Below are positions 11,058 through 24,100 of a stretch of 64,000 bases of DNA, one piece after another. The DNA lies in contig WHUZ01000016.1 in the NCBI GenBank assembly GCA_015179045.1, positions 857,810 through 921,809 of the forward strand, written 5' to 3'. The notes under the pieces were generated by a model, which ran no database searches, was not told the origin of the DNA, and saw only the letters and a list, made by a program, of their open reading frames with translations. This DNA comes from Kalaharituber pfeilii (Eukaryota; Ascomycota; Pezizomycetes; Pezizales; Pezizaceae). The translations under genes and the position numbers were made by a program. The stretch's first letter is position 1. Every line of letters starts with the position of its first letter.

Positions 11058-14000
11058 ATGTCGTTCAGGCGCCAGCTTAGGAACACATTCCGCGACATCT
11101 TCGGCGGAGGGAGCTCTGGTGGAGACGCGGGCGACAAGAAGGGAAAGAAGGATAAAGATGTGGACAGGGATAAGGAGAGGAGGAAGAAGAGTGGGATATT
11201 AGTCGCTGCCTATGCGACGAAGCCGAGCGGTGGATCGGGGTCGGGCTCGGGCTCGAGGAGTGTGGTGAGTTTGGGAAGCGCGAGCGGAAAGTCTGTTGCG
11301 ACGGAGAAGGAGAAGGAGAAGGAGGAGGAGAGGAAGAGGGAGAAAGAGAAATTGGATAACCAGGGGGGGGTGGAGATAGGAGATGCGCCGCCGCGATATG
11401 CACCGACTACTCAGGAGGTACAAATTCCCATTCTCACTCAGTCTACGCCAAATAATCCACCTCCGTCAAGCCCTTGGCATAAAGCTTTGGGCGTACTCAC
11501 GCCCCAGGAGCGCTTCGACCTCTTCCATAACCCCAATTCGACCCCTCCAGCGGATGAGCAGTCCACGATTTCCAGTCTTCTCGCCCAATCCCGCACCCTG
11601 CTCGCAGTCGCCGAATCCCGTGCCTGGGTCCTGCATAACCCTTTCACGGGGCGCCCCATCCCGCTCAAAACTACCATTCAATCCTTCATCACCCGCGTCA
11701 ACACTTATGCACGCCTCGGCGATATTGCGGTTCAGCACTCGCCCGAGATTACGGCGTTGGTCTGGTGTGGTGTGCGCCTCGTCATGACGTTGATCGTCGC
11801 TGATGCTGAAACGTGGATGGTGCTCACGGACACCATGGACGCGATTGCGGGGATGATGGGAAGGTGCAAGATTTATGAAAATCTTTATGCGAAGGAGACG
11901 ACGGTGGGGGCGGAGAGGGTCATGGATACGCTGGTGGAGCTATATGCTAGTATGTTGGTGTTTACGATCAAGACAAAGAGATATTTTGCTAGAAGTAATC
12001 GAAGGAGGATTGCGGTGGCTGCTATGAAACCGTTCAAGTTGGCTTTTGCGCCGATAATTGAGAACATTACCAAGCACGAGACAAAATTGGAGTCGGAGGC
12101 ACGGGCTGCAGCGGAGGAAATTGCGGCGCTACGGCGGGTAGGGGAAGATGAATTTCGGGAGAAAGTGATGGGGATGCTGGAGGAAATTCAAGGACAAGGA
12201 GACAGGGAGTTGAAAGAGGTAGCGGGAGAGGTGAGGGGGATTCGGAAGGCCCAGGAGCAGGAAGAGAGGCTAGCGGTGCTGCAATGGTTGAGTACGGTGA
12301 AGTATTTGGATAATCACAAGACAGTGGTGAAGGTGAGGCAGGAGGGGACAGGGGGATGGTTGTTTGAGAGGGGGGAGTGGAGGGGATGGATGGGGGCGAA
12401 GGCGAGGGTGGAAGAGGAGGAGGACGCGGATGAGGGCAATTGGTGGGACGAGCCGTTGGGGGATAAGGATGGGGATCTCGAGGGGTTGGCAAGAGAGGTG
12501 GAGGAGATGGCAGTGAAGGAGGCGCAGAAGGTCGGGGGGGAGGCGAGCGGGCTGTGGTTATATGGTCTACGTACGCACCCTTTCTCCATTGCCATAGTCC
12601 TAACAATGGCTGACAACATACCGCAGCCGGAACTGGAAAAACTGTCTTAACGTGAGTTCCAACACATAGCCTCATACCCCTTCACCTGGAAAACACCATG
12701 CTAACATCTCCCCCCAGCTCTCTCGTCATCGATCACCTCACCAAATCCTCTGCCGCCTCCTTTCCCTCCTCCCCTTCCCCAAGTGTCCTCATTTCCTACT
12801 TCTACTGCTCCTACACCGAAGCCCCCGGTGCACTGCCGTCTCCCTCCTCGCCACCATCCTCAAACAGCTCTCCACCTCACTCAATCCCTCGCCCGAGAAT
12901 GACCCTACCGGCCTCGGTCTGCCCCCAGCGCTGGTCTCCGCGTATCGCGAACAAAAAGCCCAAGGCTTCAGCACGGCCCAAATCGACCTTTTAGAGATCG
13001 AATCCATCATCCACAAAGAGATCCTATCCTCTCCCGGACTCGAGCGGGTCTATATTATCATCGACGCACTGGACGAAATGGAGGAGGCGTCAAGGAAGGA
13101 ACTGTTCCCAGTTTTAGCGAAACTGATGAAGTTTAGTGATGGGCCATGTAAGGTCAAGATTTTCATTGCGAGTAGAGGCGGGCAAAGAGATGTGAAGGTT
13201 GCGATGAGCAAGGAGGGGTGGAGTAAGATGGGGTTGGAGAAGGGAGATACAGGGGGCGATATTAGGAAGTATGTCGAGACGCAGACGGAGCAGGTAATCG
13301 AGAGTGGAGAGTTATTAGATGGCGACGTGAGTGAAGAGTTGCAGAGAGAGGTTGTGGAGAGGTTGGTGAGCGGAGCAGAGGGGATGTGAGTTTGCCCTGT
13401 TACCCTCATATCTCGCCCTCAAGATCACACAAGCGGGATTACTAAATTTCTGTGGGATGATTATCTAGGTTCCTCTGGGTCCGCTACCAAATCGGCAACC
13501 TCTGCGAACAAGAAACCGAGCACGACCTCTACGAAGCTCTTAAGAACCTCCCAAGCGGCATCGAAGAAACCTATACCCTTCTGCTCTCCAAAATCAACTC
13601 ACAGTCACCCTCCCGCCGGCGTCTCGCCGAGCGGGTCCTAAAATGGATGCTATGCTCCACTCGCCCACTCACTCCCAGGGAACTCGTCGAAGCAGTTGCC
13701 ATCGACCCCACAACAGACCAAGTTGGCTTGGATCCCAAGAAGATGGCGAAGGGTGTCGAAGCGATCGTCGACGTGTGCGGGAATCTGATTTCGTACGACG
13801 AGCAGCTTGGAACGCTCAGATTTGTGCATTTTACGGTGAAGGAGTTTTTGGAAAAGAGATTTGTGGGGGCGCAAGAGGCGCAAGGAGGGGTAGCGGAGGT
13901 GTGTGTGTGTTTGTTGTGTTTTGAGGGGGGGTGGAGAGTGGAGGGCGGAAAGGAGATTGGTAGTCACGGGAATGCAAACGCTGATTGTGAATCTGGTGAT

Positions 14001-15392
14001 AGGAATAAGGATGAGGGAGAGGAGGAGGGGGACCAAACCCTTCCGGGAGGAAAATTCCATGCCCGTCCCGTCCTCGTCCTCGCCGAATATGCGGTCGTGA
14101 ACTGGGGTCATCATGTCAAAGCTGCGCTCGAAGCCGCAGCAAGTACAAATACGAGTCAAAACAGCATCCTTATCCCGCTCCTCCTCAACACCTTTTTCTC
14201 TCCTTCTCACCCCTACTTTTCATCCTGGCTCACCGCTTATAATGCCCTCGTCCCTGCCCTGAGCACCCACCACCAATACTCCACCCTCGCGTCCCGCGCG
14301 TTGCCAAACCCGCTCTTCATCTCCCTCTTTTTCTCTCTCCCTATCAACACCTTCATCCTCCCTCACCTCTTGAAAACCTACCCCACTCTCACCAAGCCCG
14401 TCTACGAAAACGCATGGACCCACTACCACCTTGCCGCCGCGACCGCCCAACACCACATTCTCGCCCCCCTCTACACCCTCATCGGGCCTGGCACTGAATC
14501 TAATCTCGACATTGACACCAAAGACGCCAGTGAGCGGACGCCCTTGCACGTCGTTGCGGCGTCCAGACGGACGTGTTCTGGTGGCACTGTGGTATGGTTA
14601 TGGTGGGAGGAAGGGGCTACAGCGAAAGCGCTGATTGAGCTTGGTAGTGACCCACAGGCGCGGGATAAAAGCAGCACGCCGATACATATCGCAGCTGAGG
14701 CGGGGAATCTCTCAGTCCTCCGCGTCATTCTGCTCTACTGTACCCCTTCCCCGCCTGCTCCTTACCCTTACCCTCCAGCGGCCACCACATCCACCGCCAC
14801 ATCAGAACAAGGGAGCCGAAACGAAATCGTTACCAAACCAGAATCCAAAGTCAAAAAATTCATCACTCCCCTCGAACGTCAACACGACGTCTTTGGCCTC
14901 ACTCCGCTCCATGCAGCCCTCTTGACCCGCCACCTGCACCCCCAAGCCAAGTTCGAGCTGGCTATGCACCTGCTGGCCCTCGGCGGCCATGACGTGAACG
15001 CGCGGGACAGCTTCTACATGACATGCCTGGAACGCGTGCTGAAGGACCTCTGTTTCATGGGCGCGAGTGGCCCCGGCGCGGAAGTCGCACAATGGATATA
15101 CGACTGTGGCGGGCTGTATGACGGACGCAAAATGGGGGTACAGGGGAAGGGAGGGTGGTTGAAGGAGTGGGGAATGGGGGCGAGGGGGAGGGTGCTGATG
15201 TGGGGGATGGGGGTGGCGATGTTTAGAAATGCGATGGGCATTATGCCGAGAAAGGAGGGCCCGCAGCCGCAGGCGGAGCAGGCGAGGTGGCAGATGGTGG
15301 CGATGCAGATGGGAGGCCGGGGGAGGGTTGACAGGTGGATGTGGGACAGGGCGATGAGGTGGCTGGAGGGCGGGGGGCAGGTCAGGGTGTAG
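11058..15392 (+). pseudogene. NACHT-ankyrin STAND (NLR-like) protein with one frameshift
   Basis: Exons are 11058-12570, 12627-12651, 12718-13385 and 13469-15392, with GT-AG introns of 56, 66 and 83 nt. The first intron splits the P-loop codon, giving GLPGTGKTVL (Walker A). In order the protein has a basic/Ser-rich N-terminus, a fungal STAND N-terminal domain of about 170 aa (core DIAVQHSPEITALVW; DUF7708-like by my reading), a NACHT domain with Walker B IIIDALDE and sensor IFIASRGG, the GMFLWVRYQI and LPSGIEETY motifs, a winged-helix region, then degenerate ankyrin repeats (RTPLHVVAAS, STPIHIAAEAGNL, LTPLHAALL). In fungi such proteins are self/non-self or stress sensors controlling regulated cell death. 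At a CCCCC run (12822-12826) the frame jumps by two bases between YCSYTEA and RCTAVSLL, and no intron explains it. It is either a base-call error or a recent inactivation. Downstream stays open for more than 800 codons. I start at the ATG at 11058 (TACC-ATG). Confidence 0.8.
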
Positions 15393-16522
15393 TGGTTGGA
15401 AGAAAGGTGTGGGGTAGGAAGGCAGTTGAAGTGCACGGAGGTGGAAGGTGGGGGTGGGGTAAGTCTCGTGACCAGGGAGTGACATGCTTTATCTTCATCC
15501 TTTTTGTTTGTTTGTTTTTTATATGGAAAAAAAACTCTATATACCCCATATCACCACGTTAAACCATATATCACACTATGCAATTATATATTAGATGATA
15601 CATACTTTCTATCCTATCTATCTATCTCCGCAAACCCTACCTGCCGCTAACGACCTACCGCCGCCGGTGGGTGTACCTGCCTTTATGATGTTTTCTCTCA
15701 CAAGTAACAATAAATCTATAAACATGAGCCTCTCGCGTCCAAGTAGCATGACCCAAATTACAACCAACCATTTCCTATGTCAAAAAGCATACCTGACAGA
15801 ATATTTTATAATTGCATCTGCACGCGCTCAGATACCATTCTTTCACACATTATGTGTCATCAGCCGACACCCCGTAGCACAGTCATCATTCATCACCCTT
15901 TCCTTTCACCTTAGATGAAGCATGAAAAGTGATTCTATATCCATGCTGCCATCAGGTGCTAAACACCGATAGAGCTCGTTGCCAAGCAATATCTTTCCAG
16001 ATGCTCCCCCATTCCACTAGCATGCAGTATTTGTGTAGTCGATGCATGCACTCCAAAAAGAATTGGGTCTAGAAGACTCTATGTTGGGCAGTGATTGGTG
16101 AATGTTACGAGCCTGTTTTCAGGGAAATTGCAAGATTCTCTTGTCGGAAAACCCCTGTGTGTCTTAATGCGGTGTGCGTGGTTTGGACTTCCATTTTCAC
16201 GGTCAGCTTAAGTATGTGTGGTAGATACCTCAGTGTACTTACAGCTGGTTCCACTGCAAATTTGAATTTGTCAAATGCTTTGTGTATGTGGCCAGACATG
16301 GTGATGCCGTTGCACGGTTCATTGATTCTCTCGGGTGAGAAACAGATCCTCGCTCGAATACTTGGAGAGCACCTGTATATAGCATCCCAGGTCGTGGCAT
16401 TATTCCTGAGCTAGCAGAGTCAATCCAAGCGTTTCACCAATATTTGAGTGAATATAGGTAGGTATACCTCAGACTTAGAGAAAGCCCCAAGTGAAAATGG
16501 TGTGATATAACACACATTAGTG
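15393..16522. other. Gene-free intergenic region
   Basis: This is the probable 3' UTR and flank of the STAND gene. It includes T-rich stretches at 15500-15530 and a TCTATC microsatellite-like stretch near 15610-15628. No gene recognised. Confidence 0.5.
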
Positions 16523-16524
16523 TA

Positions 16525-16685
16525 CAGTCGAACCTGTGATATTGGATAAGGCCGGGACCGGCGAGTTTATCCAATAGGACAAATATCCAATAATCTCTAC
16601 CAGAGCAAGTGGCTCGAGACGGCAATGTTGATCCAATAAGACAGACTATCCAATATGATAGGATCCAAGATGAGAGGTTCGACTG
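16525..16685. mobile_element. Pogo/Tc1-type MITE (161 bp)
   Basis: The ends form terminal inverted repeats: 16524-16547 and 16663-16686 match in 21 of 24 positions when one is reverse-complemented, starting CAGTCGAACC. The left end is preceded by TA, the usual pogo/Tc1 target site; the right end is followed by TC, so the second TA appears mutated. Several subterminal ATCCAATA-like motifs occur inside. There is no coding capacity. The short size and CAGT termini fit a non-autonomous pogo-like MITE. Confidence 0.75.
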
Positions 16686-18005
16686 TCTTGCAAATTCATA
16701 CTACTGAGTTCATTTTCCGTAAAATCCTTTTTCTCGGCCTCGAATGCATCGTAGGCTCCTGTAACGACACATCTATTTCCATCTATCTTCAAACATGCTG
16801 CCCTCAACCAGGTCTGGTCTTTGCGAGAAGCCGAGTGTGCAAGCTTAATGTGGTGAGGATGTAATGCTTGGGGTTTTCTTCCGAGATATGGCTATACGAA
16901 TTAGGCAACTTGCTCCTGGCCAGAGGGAGGACTTTCACTTACAAGGAGCAAGAAGGGCAATTAAAGGTGATAGGCGAGAGTGCGAAGTTGCTCATCTGAG
17001 GAACAGCCAAGGGTACCGCCACATACGTTATAAACCCCATCGCGCGTTAGGATCTTGATTAAGCTCCTGAGGATAGGGATGGTGTTGTCGGGAGTTGTTA
17101 TTGGCTGATACATTCCTAGCTTTGTTTCGGTTTCACATAGTAACCTTCCATGAGCAGTAATGTTGCTTGGGACAGAGGACAAGGATAGTTCGGGGCTTTG
17201 AAGGATTTGAAGTGGCGTCGGGTTATGGCTGCCGTGGTCGTAATTTGGATGGAAATCCAGATGCTGTAGAAATTGAGCGTCGCGAAGACTGCATAGAAAA
17301 ACATACGTTATACGCTTGGCACCTCTTTTGCTCAACCTATTCTAGCGCACAACCGGGATATTACACATTTTCCGGATGCCCACAACAAAAAATTCCTGTG
17401 AGTATAAATAGACCTCAAATGGACTCAAATTGAAACCAGAGCATGGCAGAATATAATAAATTATCTTCCACATATTCATTAGGCCAATTCTTAGTATATG
17501 AGAAGTGGCCTATTTGGTACACATATCAAATCCTGCTGGATACACTCCAAACTGCCAGGTGTCAATGATCCTACATGAGATCTTATTCATCTTGATGTAT
17601 ACTTTAATACCTCTGCTGAGATAAGTATAGCAAGTTTGGTGGTGTCACAGGGTCACAATGACTGTAGGGTGAGCCGCCTGCTTATGTCAGATATGCAGCA
17701 TCGCCACTGTAGTTTTCAACAGCCCGAATCAATTACCCAGTGCTACCAGCTGTTTAGAAAATATTTCCCTATGCATGTCTTTGTATTTTTGTAACTTTAG
17801 AGAGTCTCTCCAATTATATCCCGAAGATAATTGCTGCCATTCTCTGGCTTCAATTTGAGCCCACTTGAGGGCTATTTGCACTCATAGGAATTTTTGTTAT
17901 GGCATCCGGAAAATGCGCAATTTCCCGGTAGAAGTTCGAGTGTATTGCAACTGTGTCAGGCTTGGTGTGACATACTTGAATAGCTAATGCACATACTCCC
18001 AAAAC
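16686..18005. other. Gene-free intergenic region
   Basis: Only short open frames lacking domains are present. No RNA gene or repeat is recognised. Confidence 0.5.
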
Positions 18006-18120
18006 GAGCCTCAACCGTCATGATCAGCACTCCCAGAAAAGAGCCTCAACCGTCATGATCAGCACTCCCAGAAAAGAGCCTCAACCGTCATGATCAGCAC
18101 TTCCCAGAAAGAGCCTCAAT
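18006..18120. repeat. 35-bp tandem repeat, about 3.3 units
   Basis: Units begin with GAGCCTCAACCGTCATGATC at 18006, 18041 and 18076, with a partial fourth at 18111. Period is exactly 35 bp. The first two units are nearly identical and the third differs by a one-base shift in the CCCAGAAA stretch. It is a minisatellite in non-coding DNA. Confidence 0.9.
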
Positions 18121-21100
18121 CATACTTATGTGGAGTACATAACTCGGGTTACACTATAGCACGCTTTTCTTCTTTTTCCGCACCAATTCAAGCGAATGCT
18201 GCAAAGCCTTGTATGGGTGACTTGAGGGTACGTTACAAGGCACGGAGAGTTATCGACTACCTAATTCGGAATTGACTTCCCACATAGGCAACTATATATC
18301 TCTCCTATCTCTCCCCAACTCAACGCTCACGCCGGCTTTTCACCGGTTTAACAAACAACAACACTGGTGACGCTGCCAGTTGATGGTGTCCAAGTAACCT
18401 TTATCCTACCTACCCTCTTGAGCCTCGGCCCAGCTGAGTAATATATACCCGAAGTATCAGCCGCTTGACGTGATGATTGTTACCGGTCCAGATCCGTAGG
18501 CTCTACTTAGTAGGAGCCGACAATGACATCAAATCCCGGCTTCGGTTTGACTCTCCCGCAACGCTAAACCGACCTCTTCACTTCAGCCTCCTCTTACCCA
18601 AGTCTGCATGCATGTCTATTCGGGGTAATTCGGGGGACAATGTCCAGTTAGCGTAACCTGGTTCGAGGTTAAGCAATGTCGTGTGATCACCGAAGTCTCT
18701 TCCGTCAAGTGAGCCACACGTCGACCAACCGGCGCAATGACCATCCACCCTCTACCCTCCCCAACCCAGATAATTCCTTTCAAAAGTATGCGGCTCACAG
18801 CCTAAAGCTGACCTCTAGTGTCCAATCTCTCGCCGCCTCTCATTCACATTCACCCAATCGCCTCGCCTCTCCAGCATGCAGTTGATCATGCAATTCTGGA
18901 TCATCCTACCAATCACATTAAACATTGCTGCATTGCCCACCCCACTTTTGCGGCTCACAAGACAAGAAACTTTCAAGCGTTTCCGAGGCCAGCTGCGAGA
19001 AGGATGCTGAATCCGAGCTGAAGATAGTACTAGCGAGTGTTTGATATCAAATAAGGAGACGTGGAATTAGCCATCATGACATTGCTTGACCCCCAACATG
19101 GCTTTTCCGTCATTTCTGCATGTTTGATTTCTCTGAAAGAATGCACGTAGAATGCATGTAAGTCAATTCTGCAAACCTGATACTTCACCCCGCTCTCCTT
19201 CTCACAATTTTTCATTAGAAAAGCTGACACCTGACGCCCTCAGCCGAAGCATGCATGCAAGTCAATGTCCTCTCGACATTTCAAACCAATACCGGGTGCC
19301 GTGATAAACGTTTACACGCACGTGGACATAGAGACTCAACATACTACATGCATGAAAGCAGTTCGGCATCATTTCCTCAAGTCAAGGTAAACCAACACCC
19401 GCTTACCTCTCCAATGCCGTTCAACTTTACTCCACCCACTTCAACCTACCGGACTGTAATCAGTAAACTGTAACCTGGCAATAATAGCGAACCGATAGCG
19501 GCTCGAAAAGCTTCCTTTTCTCCTTCGTCATTTTTCAGATCAAAATAAGGATGTGTGCAAAAAATCTCACTGCATGATATCAGAGCCCGGCAGACCTGCC
19601 CAGTCGTGTAGGCCATCGTTCCCGCAACTTCATCCATCGTAAGGCAGGTTTAGTTTTGTGCAGGCACGATCTGTAGGCTGGTATGATATGAGGATATGCC
19701 CCTCAATCGAGTATCTCCAAAACTCCTACCATATCTCTGCTTCTAACCTTATCTTTGCCCGAATAGCGCAAAGGTGGACCGTGTACTGCTAATATCAACG
19801 CCGCATGCATACCACACATACATGCATGCGCGCCGGTCCGGACAGCAGAGCCAAGCGATGCCACTGATTCGAGAAAAGTCCGATATATGAGCAATTTTTG
19901 ACTCCTCCTGTGGTGATACCGTGGTGTTTCAATGAATATATTTCCAATCGCGGGAGGCGGAAGTAGCAGGGAAGGGGGCTGGGCTGTTCGACAGTATGCC
20001 GCCATGTGGTATGACCTTTCAACTCAATTTCAATTGGAGAATATAGTTTGCCGCACGTTTCCTAGACCCACCAGGCTACGTTTCTTGTATGCATGTATCA
20101 CCTATAACATTAAAACATTAGGTATTTGAAAACGCAATTGGCTTAATAGTATGGTGAACGTACATACTTGATAACTTCCATCAAGGCTTGCCTCCAAAAT
20201 CTTAGGTTGCTTACCCCGTACACCACTCTTCCCTGCTTTATTCAAGAAGGTTCAGCAGGCCAATATAAAACTTGATTGGACAATGGTATTGAAACTTTAC
20301 CGTTGATCTTGTACGACTTGCATATAATAAAGGAATTGTGATAATCTGAATGAAACGGGAGATTATTCCAGAGCCAATTGAGAACGCCAAATAGAAGTTT
20401 TGAGGCCGCGCGGCTATCCACTCACGTTGCAGCGTCGTTCAATGTTGTGATACATGAGGGTGCCAGCATTCTTACATGCGATAAGAGATGTGCATATCGC
20501 GTTGGTAAACAAAAACAACGGGCAACCAATACTGTGTAAACAACAAGGGTTCAAAGAATGTCACCCCTCGTCTTGGAGCTGGGGTATCATCACTTTGTAA
20601 CCAGTAACTCGTTCAGTTTTCTTGTTCACGAGCACAAAATTAGTAGAGCACGCGGATCATTCAGGAGAGTTCCGTGCTTCAAGATCGACTACGTAACAGG
20701 CTGTCGTATTTCACTGTTGTCCTTTTGATCAGCCTTGGAAAAACATCCCTTCCCATGCTCGTGTCGCATCCCACCTTGCCCCCATTCTCACGAACAGCCC
20801 TGCGATGGCGCGGGTACCAAGGCTTTAGCCCCGCGCTCGCCCCCATGCGATGTATCCATGACCATCCATTCACATCTCTTGACCACACCAGTACCTGCTT
20901 GGACTACCCCGCCTCTTTACCCCTTTGGCTTTCTCGGATCATCACCTGCCTCAGTCAGCTTTGCGGCTAGGGTTCTTGCCAGGGTGCATCGGCCGGGGTT
21001 CGGGATTGCGCACAACAACCAGCACAACAATGGTTGAAACATCTTGTGTGACCGGGGGGTAGTAGTAGGCCAGGGTGAGCGTCTAAGGTATAGCGTGCTT

Positions 21101-24100
21101 CTATATTCCTTCACTGAGTGGGGAAATGATGATGTGAACTTTCAACAAGATTTGAGTATTCAGTTCTACAGCCTGAGCATGTAAGTTTCGGGAGTAGCAT
21201 TGCTGCTCATCGTGTAGGCCAGCTGTGCAGTAATGTTTGACAGACAACTCTGCGCGATACAGGGGCATTCGCTTAAGCATTTCACTGTACGACGGGTTCA
21301 GTCTGCATACAGAATTCCGAATTTGGACTTGAGATGCATAGGTTGATCAGGGTCCTTACTGGATGAAATTTCATCAATCCAAAGTCTAGATTGATACAGT
21401 ATGAATATTAATTTGGGAACATTTTTCCTCTTTTTCTTTTCCTTTTTTCGTTCTAATTGTTTCAAGATCGGCAGAAAACCAATGCAAGTGTAGCGGTTTT
21501 TAGGACAATTCAATGCCATAGGCCCGAGTGGCTAGAAATGTGCTTCTAGTCAAATACTGGCTCCTCCGTTCGTGTCTCTGGATCAGTATGAGTAATAGGA
21601 TGATAAGAAAACGCGTACTCACGATCAGCACATACGCTTGAGTCGATTGGGCCGCAAAATCAGCCCGTGTAGCTGCTTCCTTCAATGGAGAGTATGTTGA
21701 TGGCATCTTTGCGGTACACAAGCATTGAGTTCCTCTACCAGCACTGAGCACTGAGCAAATTATACAACTTACCATCTTGTACATCTGGGATCAGATGGAG
21801 GCATGCGACGTATGAAAGAAAAGAATAGACTTGATTTCGGGGACGACATGAAGCAGCTGAGCACGAAATCGTTCGGTCTCAGAGGCATGAAGTGAAGACA
21901 CTGAATTCAAAGGAAAGACCGACGGACGCTGAAGCCCAGTGAGGAGAGAGCCAGAACAAGAGTAGAGGAAGTCGAACCAGGTTCCACCCCTTAGGCAATA
22001 ATGTACGCTGCACTGCCCCACTGCGCCCCCGCTGCTCCGCCCCACTTCCCGTTCCGGTGATATGTGCAATGAATGGTTACCGAGTAGTCAGGTTAGTTAC
22101 CGAGCTGCTTTAGGCACCGGTGAAGTCCGTCGCTTGACGAGGCTATTGGAGCCAAATTTGTATGAATCCAATGCTATAACTACAATGCAAGTTAATATGC
22201 TATGAGCACGAGACTATATAATTATACTACCAAGGCTCTATATAAAGTACCACGATGCAGGGACTAAGGATCCCCCCTTGATCACCAGCATCCCTCACGT
22301 TTACCCTCATCCATGCACGATTTTTTTCTTTTCGAGTTTGCTTTCGAGCATCTCGGCAGAACCATCGCAGCCTCACTGTTGCCTTGTCCAGGCTTGACTC
22401 CAATGTGGAATAAATAACGGTAACGCTAGAACCATCTTCACACGACGTAACGGGGAATGATCTCCAGGCGATTGGCTGTGGTGCCTGAGGCTATCATATG
22501 CCTGCATTGCCGACTGCTATGGCTTACTTTAAGATGGAACAGCTATCCCTTTTAGTAACTTGTTGCCCCGTTTGGGTATCCAGAGTGGCGCTGTTCAGTA
22601 CAAATCAGGATTATACTGGTACATTCCACGGCATGTATCAATTTTTTCGCACAAGCTGAAGCAACAAGAGCATCTACAATGTTCAGCTTCCGAGCTCCAA
22701 ACCAAGCTTGTCTTGGTGTCCTGTGTCGTATGGGAAGTGCACTGCCGGTCACTGATCTTACTAGTAGTAGTTAGAGGTGATTTCCCAAGCGGGAGCAAGA
22801 TAATGTTGAAAAACCACCTACGAGGTAAATACATCTTTGTCCACGAGGCTGGCATAAGGTTCTCGAAGTATTCCCAATTGGCTGATTGGCGTCCAATGTA
22901 CCTATGTGTTCAATGTACCTATACATCAACTTCGTACTTAAGTATAATAAACATTGCATTATACCGCCCCACAGTCAAGGTTAGGGCATCAGAACGCCTC
23001 CACTTCGGGATTCCGAACCAGATCTGCACTCATGTGCGAACTTCATTAGTACATTCCTTTCCGCATGAATGTGAGACGATCTGCAGACATTGGAAATCGC
23101 GGCTCCACTCTGGTCCGCTCGGATTTTCATTCGGCGTATACGTAGATCAACCATACTGGAAACCCATCAAAATCGATGACATCATAGGATGTGAAAATTA
23201 TCGCACACGCTTTTTAAATCGTGTTCTCCAGCAAATAAGTACGGAGACCGAAAATATCAAGATTCAGATCCGTTGGCGAAGCTTTGCTGTGTGCGACGAC
23301 TATGACCGGTACCTAGGATTGCTATAAAATCAGAGGGGTATGAAGTCAAGAGCTGAAGGAAGATATACTTATTATGTCGAAAGGTAGTATTGGTGAGTAC
23401 TTGGTGTATCTCAGATATGGTGTATGAAGCTGAACAGTCATCAACTTAAATATCGAGAGGAGTAGTGTAAATAATGGCGCATGAAGTAGCCTCTATTAGC
23501 ATGTACTTGATGTACCACTGCCTCACCAATGGTTTAACAAGGAATGAGGGTTGGATGCTATCACCTACGTATGCCTACTCCAGCTGTACGGAGCGTTGGG
23601 GCCTTGCAATATTGAAAGGTCGTTACGGTCACTGAGAACATTACCCTCGTCTTCCGCTTACAATTGTGGTAACCCCCCCTCCCCCTCCCCCTCCAGGCTG
23701 TGCAAACCAGGCCAATGCCAGTCAGGTGGTACGATGCTACGTGCATGCGGGATGACTCAGCATCGACATTCAGAGTATGAACCCTCGGGTACTCCCCACG
23801 TGCCGAAAGTCGTGGATAGAGTGCCGTATCACCCATCGAGCGGATAAACCGACTTCTTGGTCAACCCAGAGGTGGAGAACCATAAATTTTGTCCTCGTGA
23901 GACTTGTTGATCATAGTCGGAGTTGTGTTCCTCATTCATATAGCGTGAGTTGCACGTGGGTAACTCCAAACATTGTATGCAGCTTTGAATGGGGTATCAT
24001 AATCTTTCTGTAGGAGAAGGTAACCTCGACCAATCGGCGAAACTTTTATGAGTACCTTGATAATGCTTGCGACCACTGCTATCGTATTGAAGAAACCAAC

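Noticed and set aside
14561..14622. A possible extra intron in the ankyrin region of the STAND gene
   Set aside because: The candidate GT-AG pairs (50 and 62 nt) would break the frame, and the 42-nt one is too short; the continuous frame is kept.
18006..18120. CRISPR-like array
   Set aside because: The 35-bp units are adjacent with no spacers and the DNA is eukaryotic; it is an ordinary minisatellite.
22560..23327. A 255-codon stop-free frame on the + strand
   Set aside because: It does not begin with ATG, shows no domain, motif or codon bias, and one frame of this length can arise by chance in 64 kb. No splice structure extends it.
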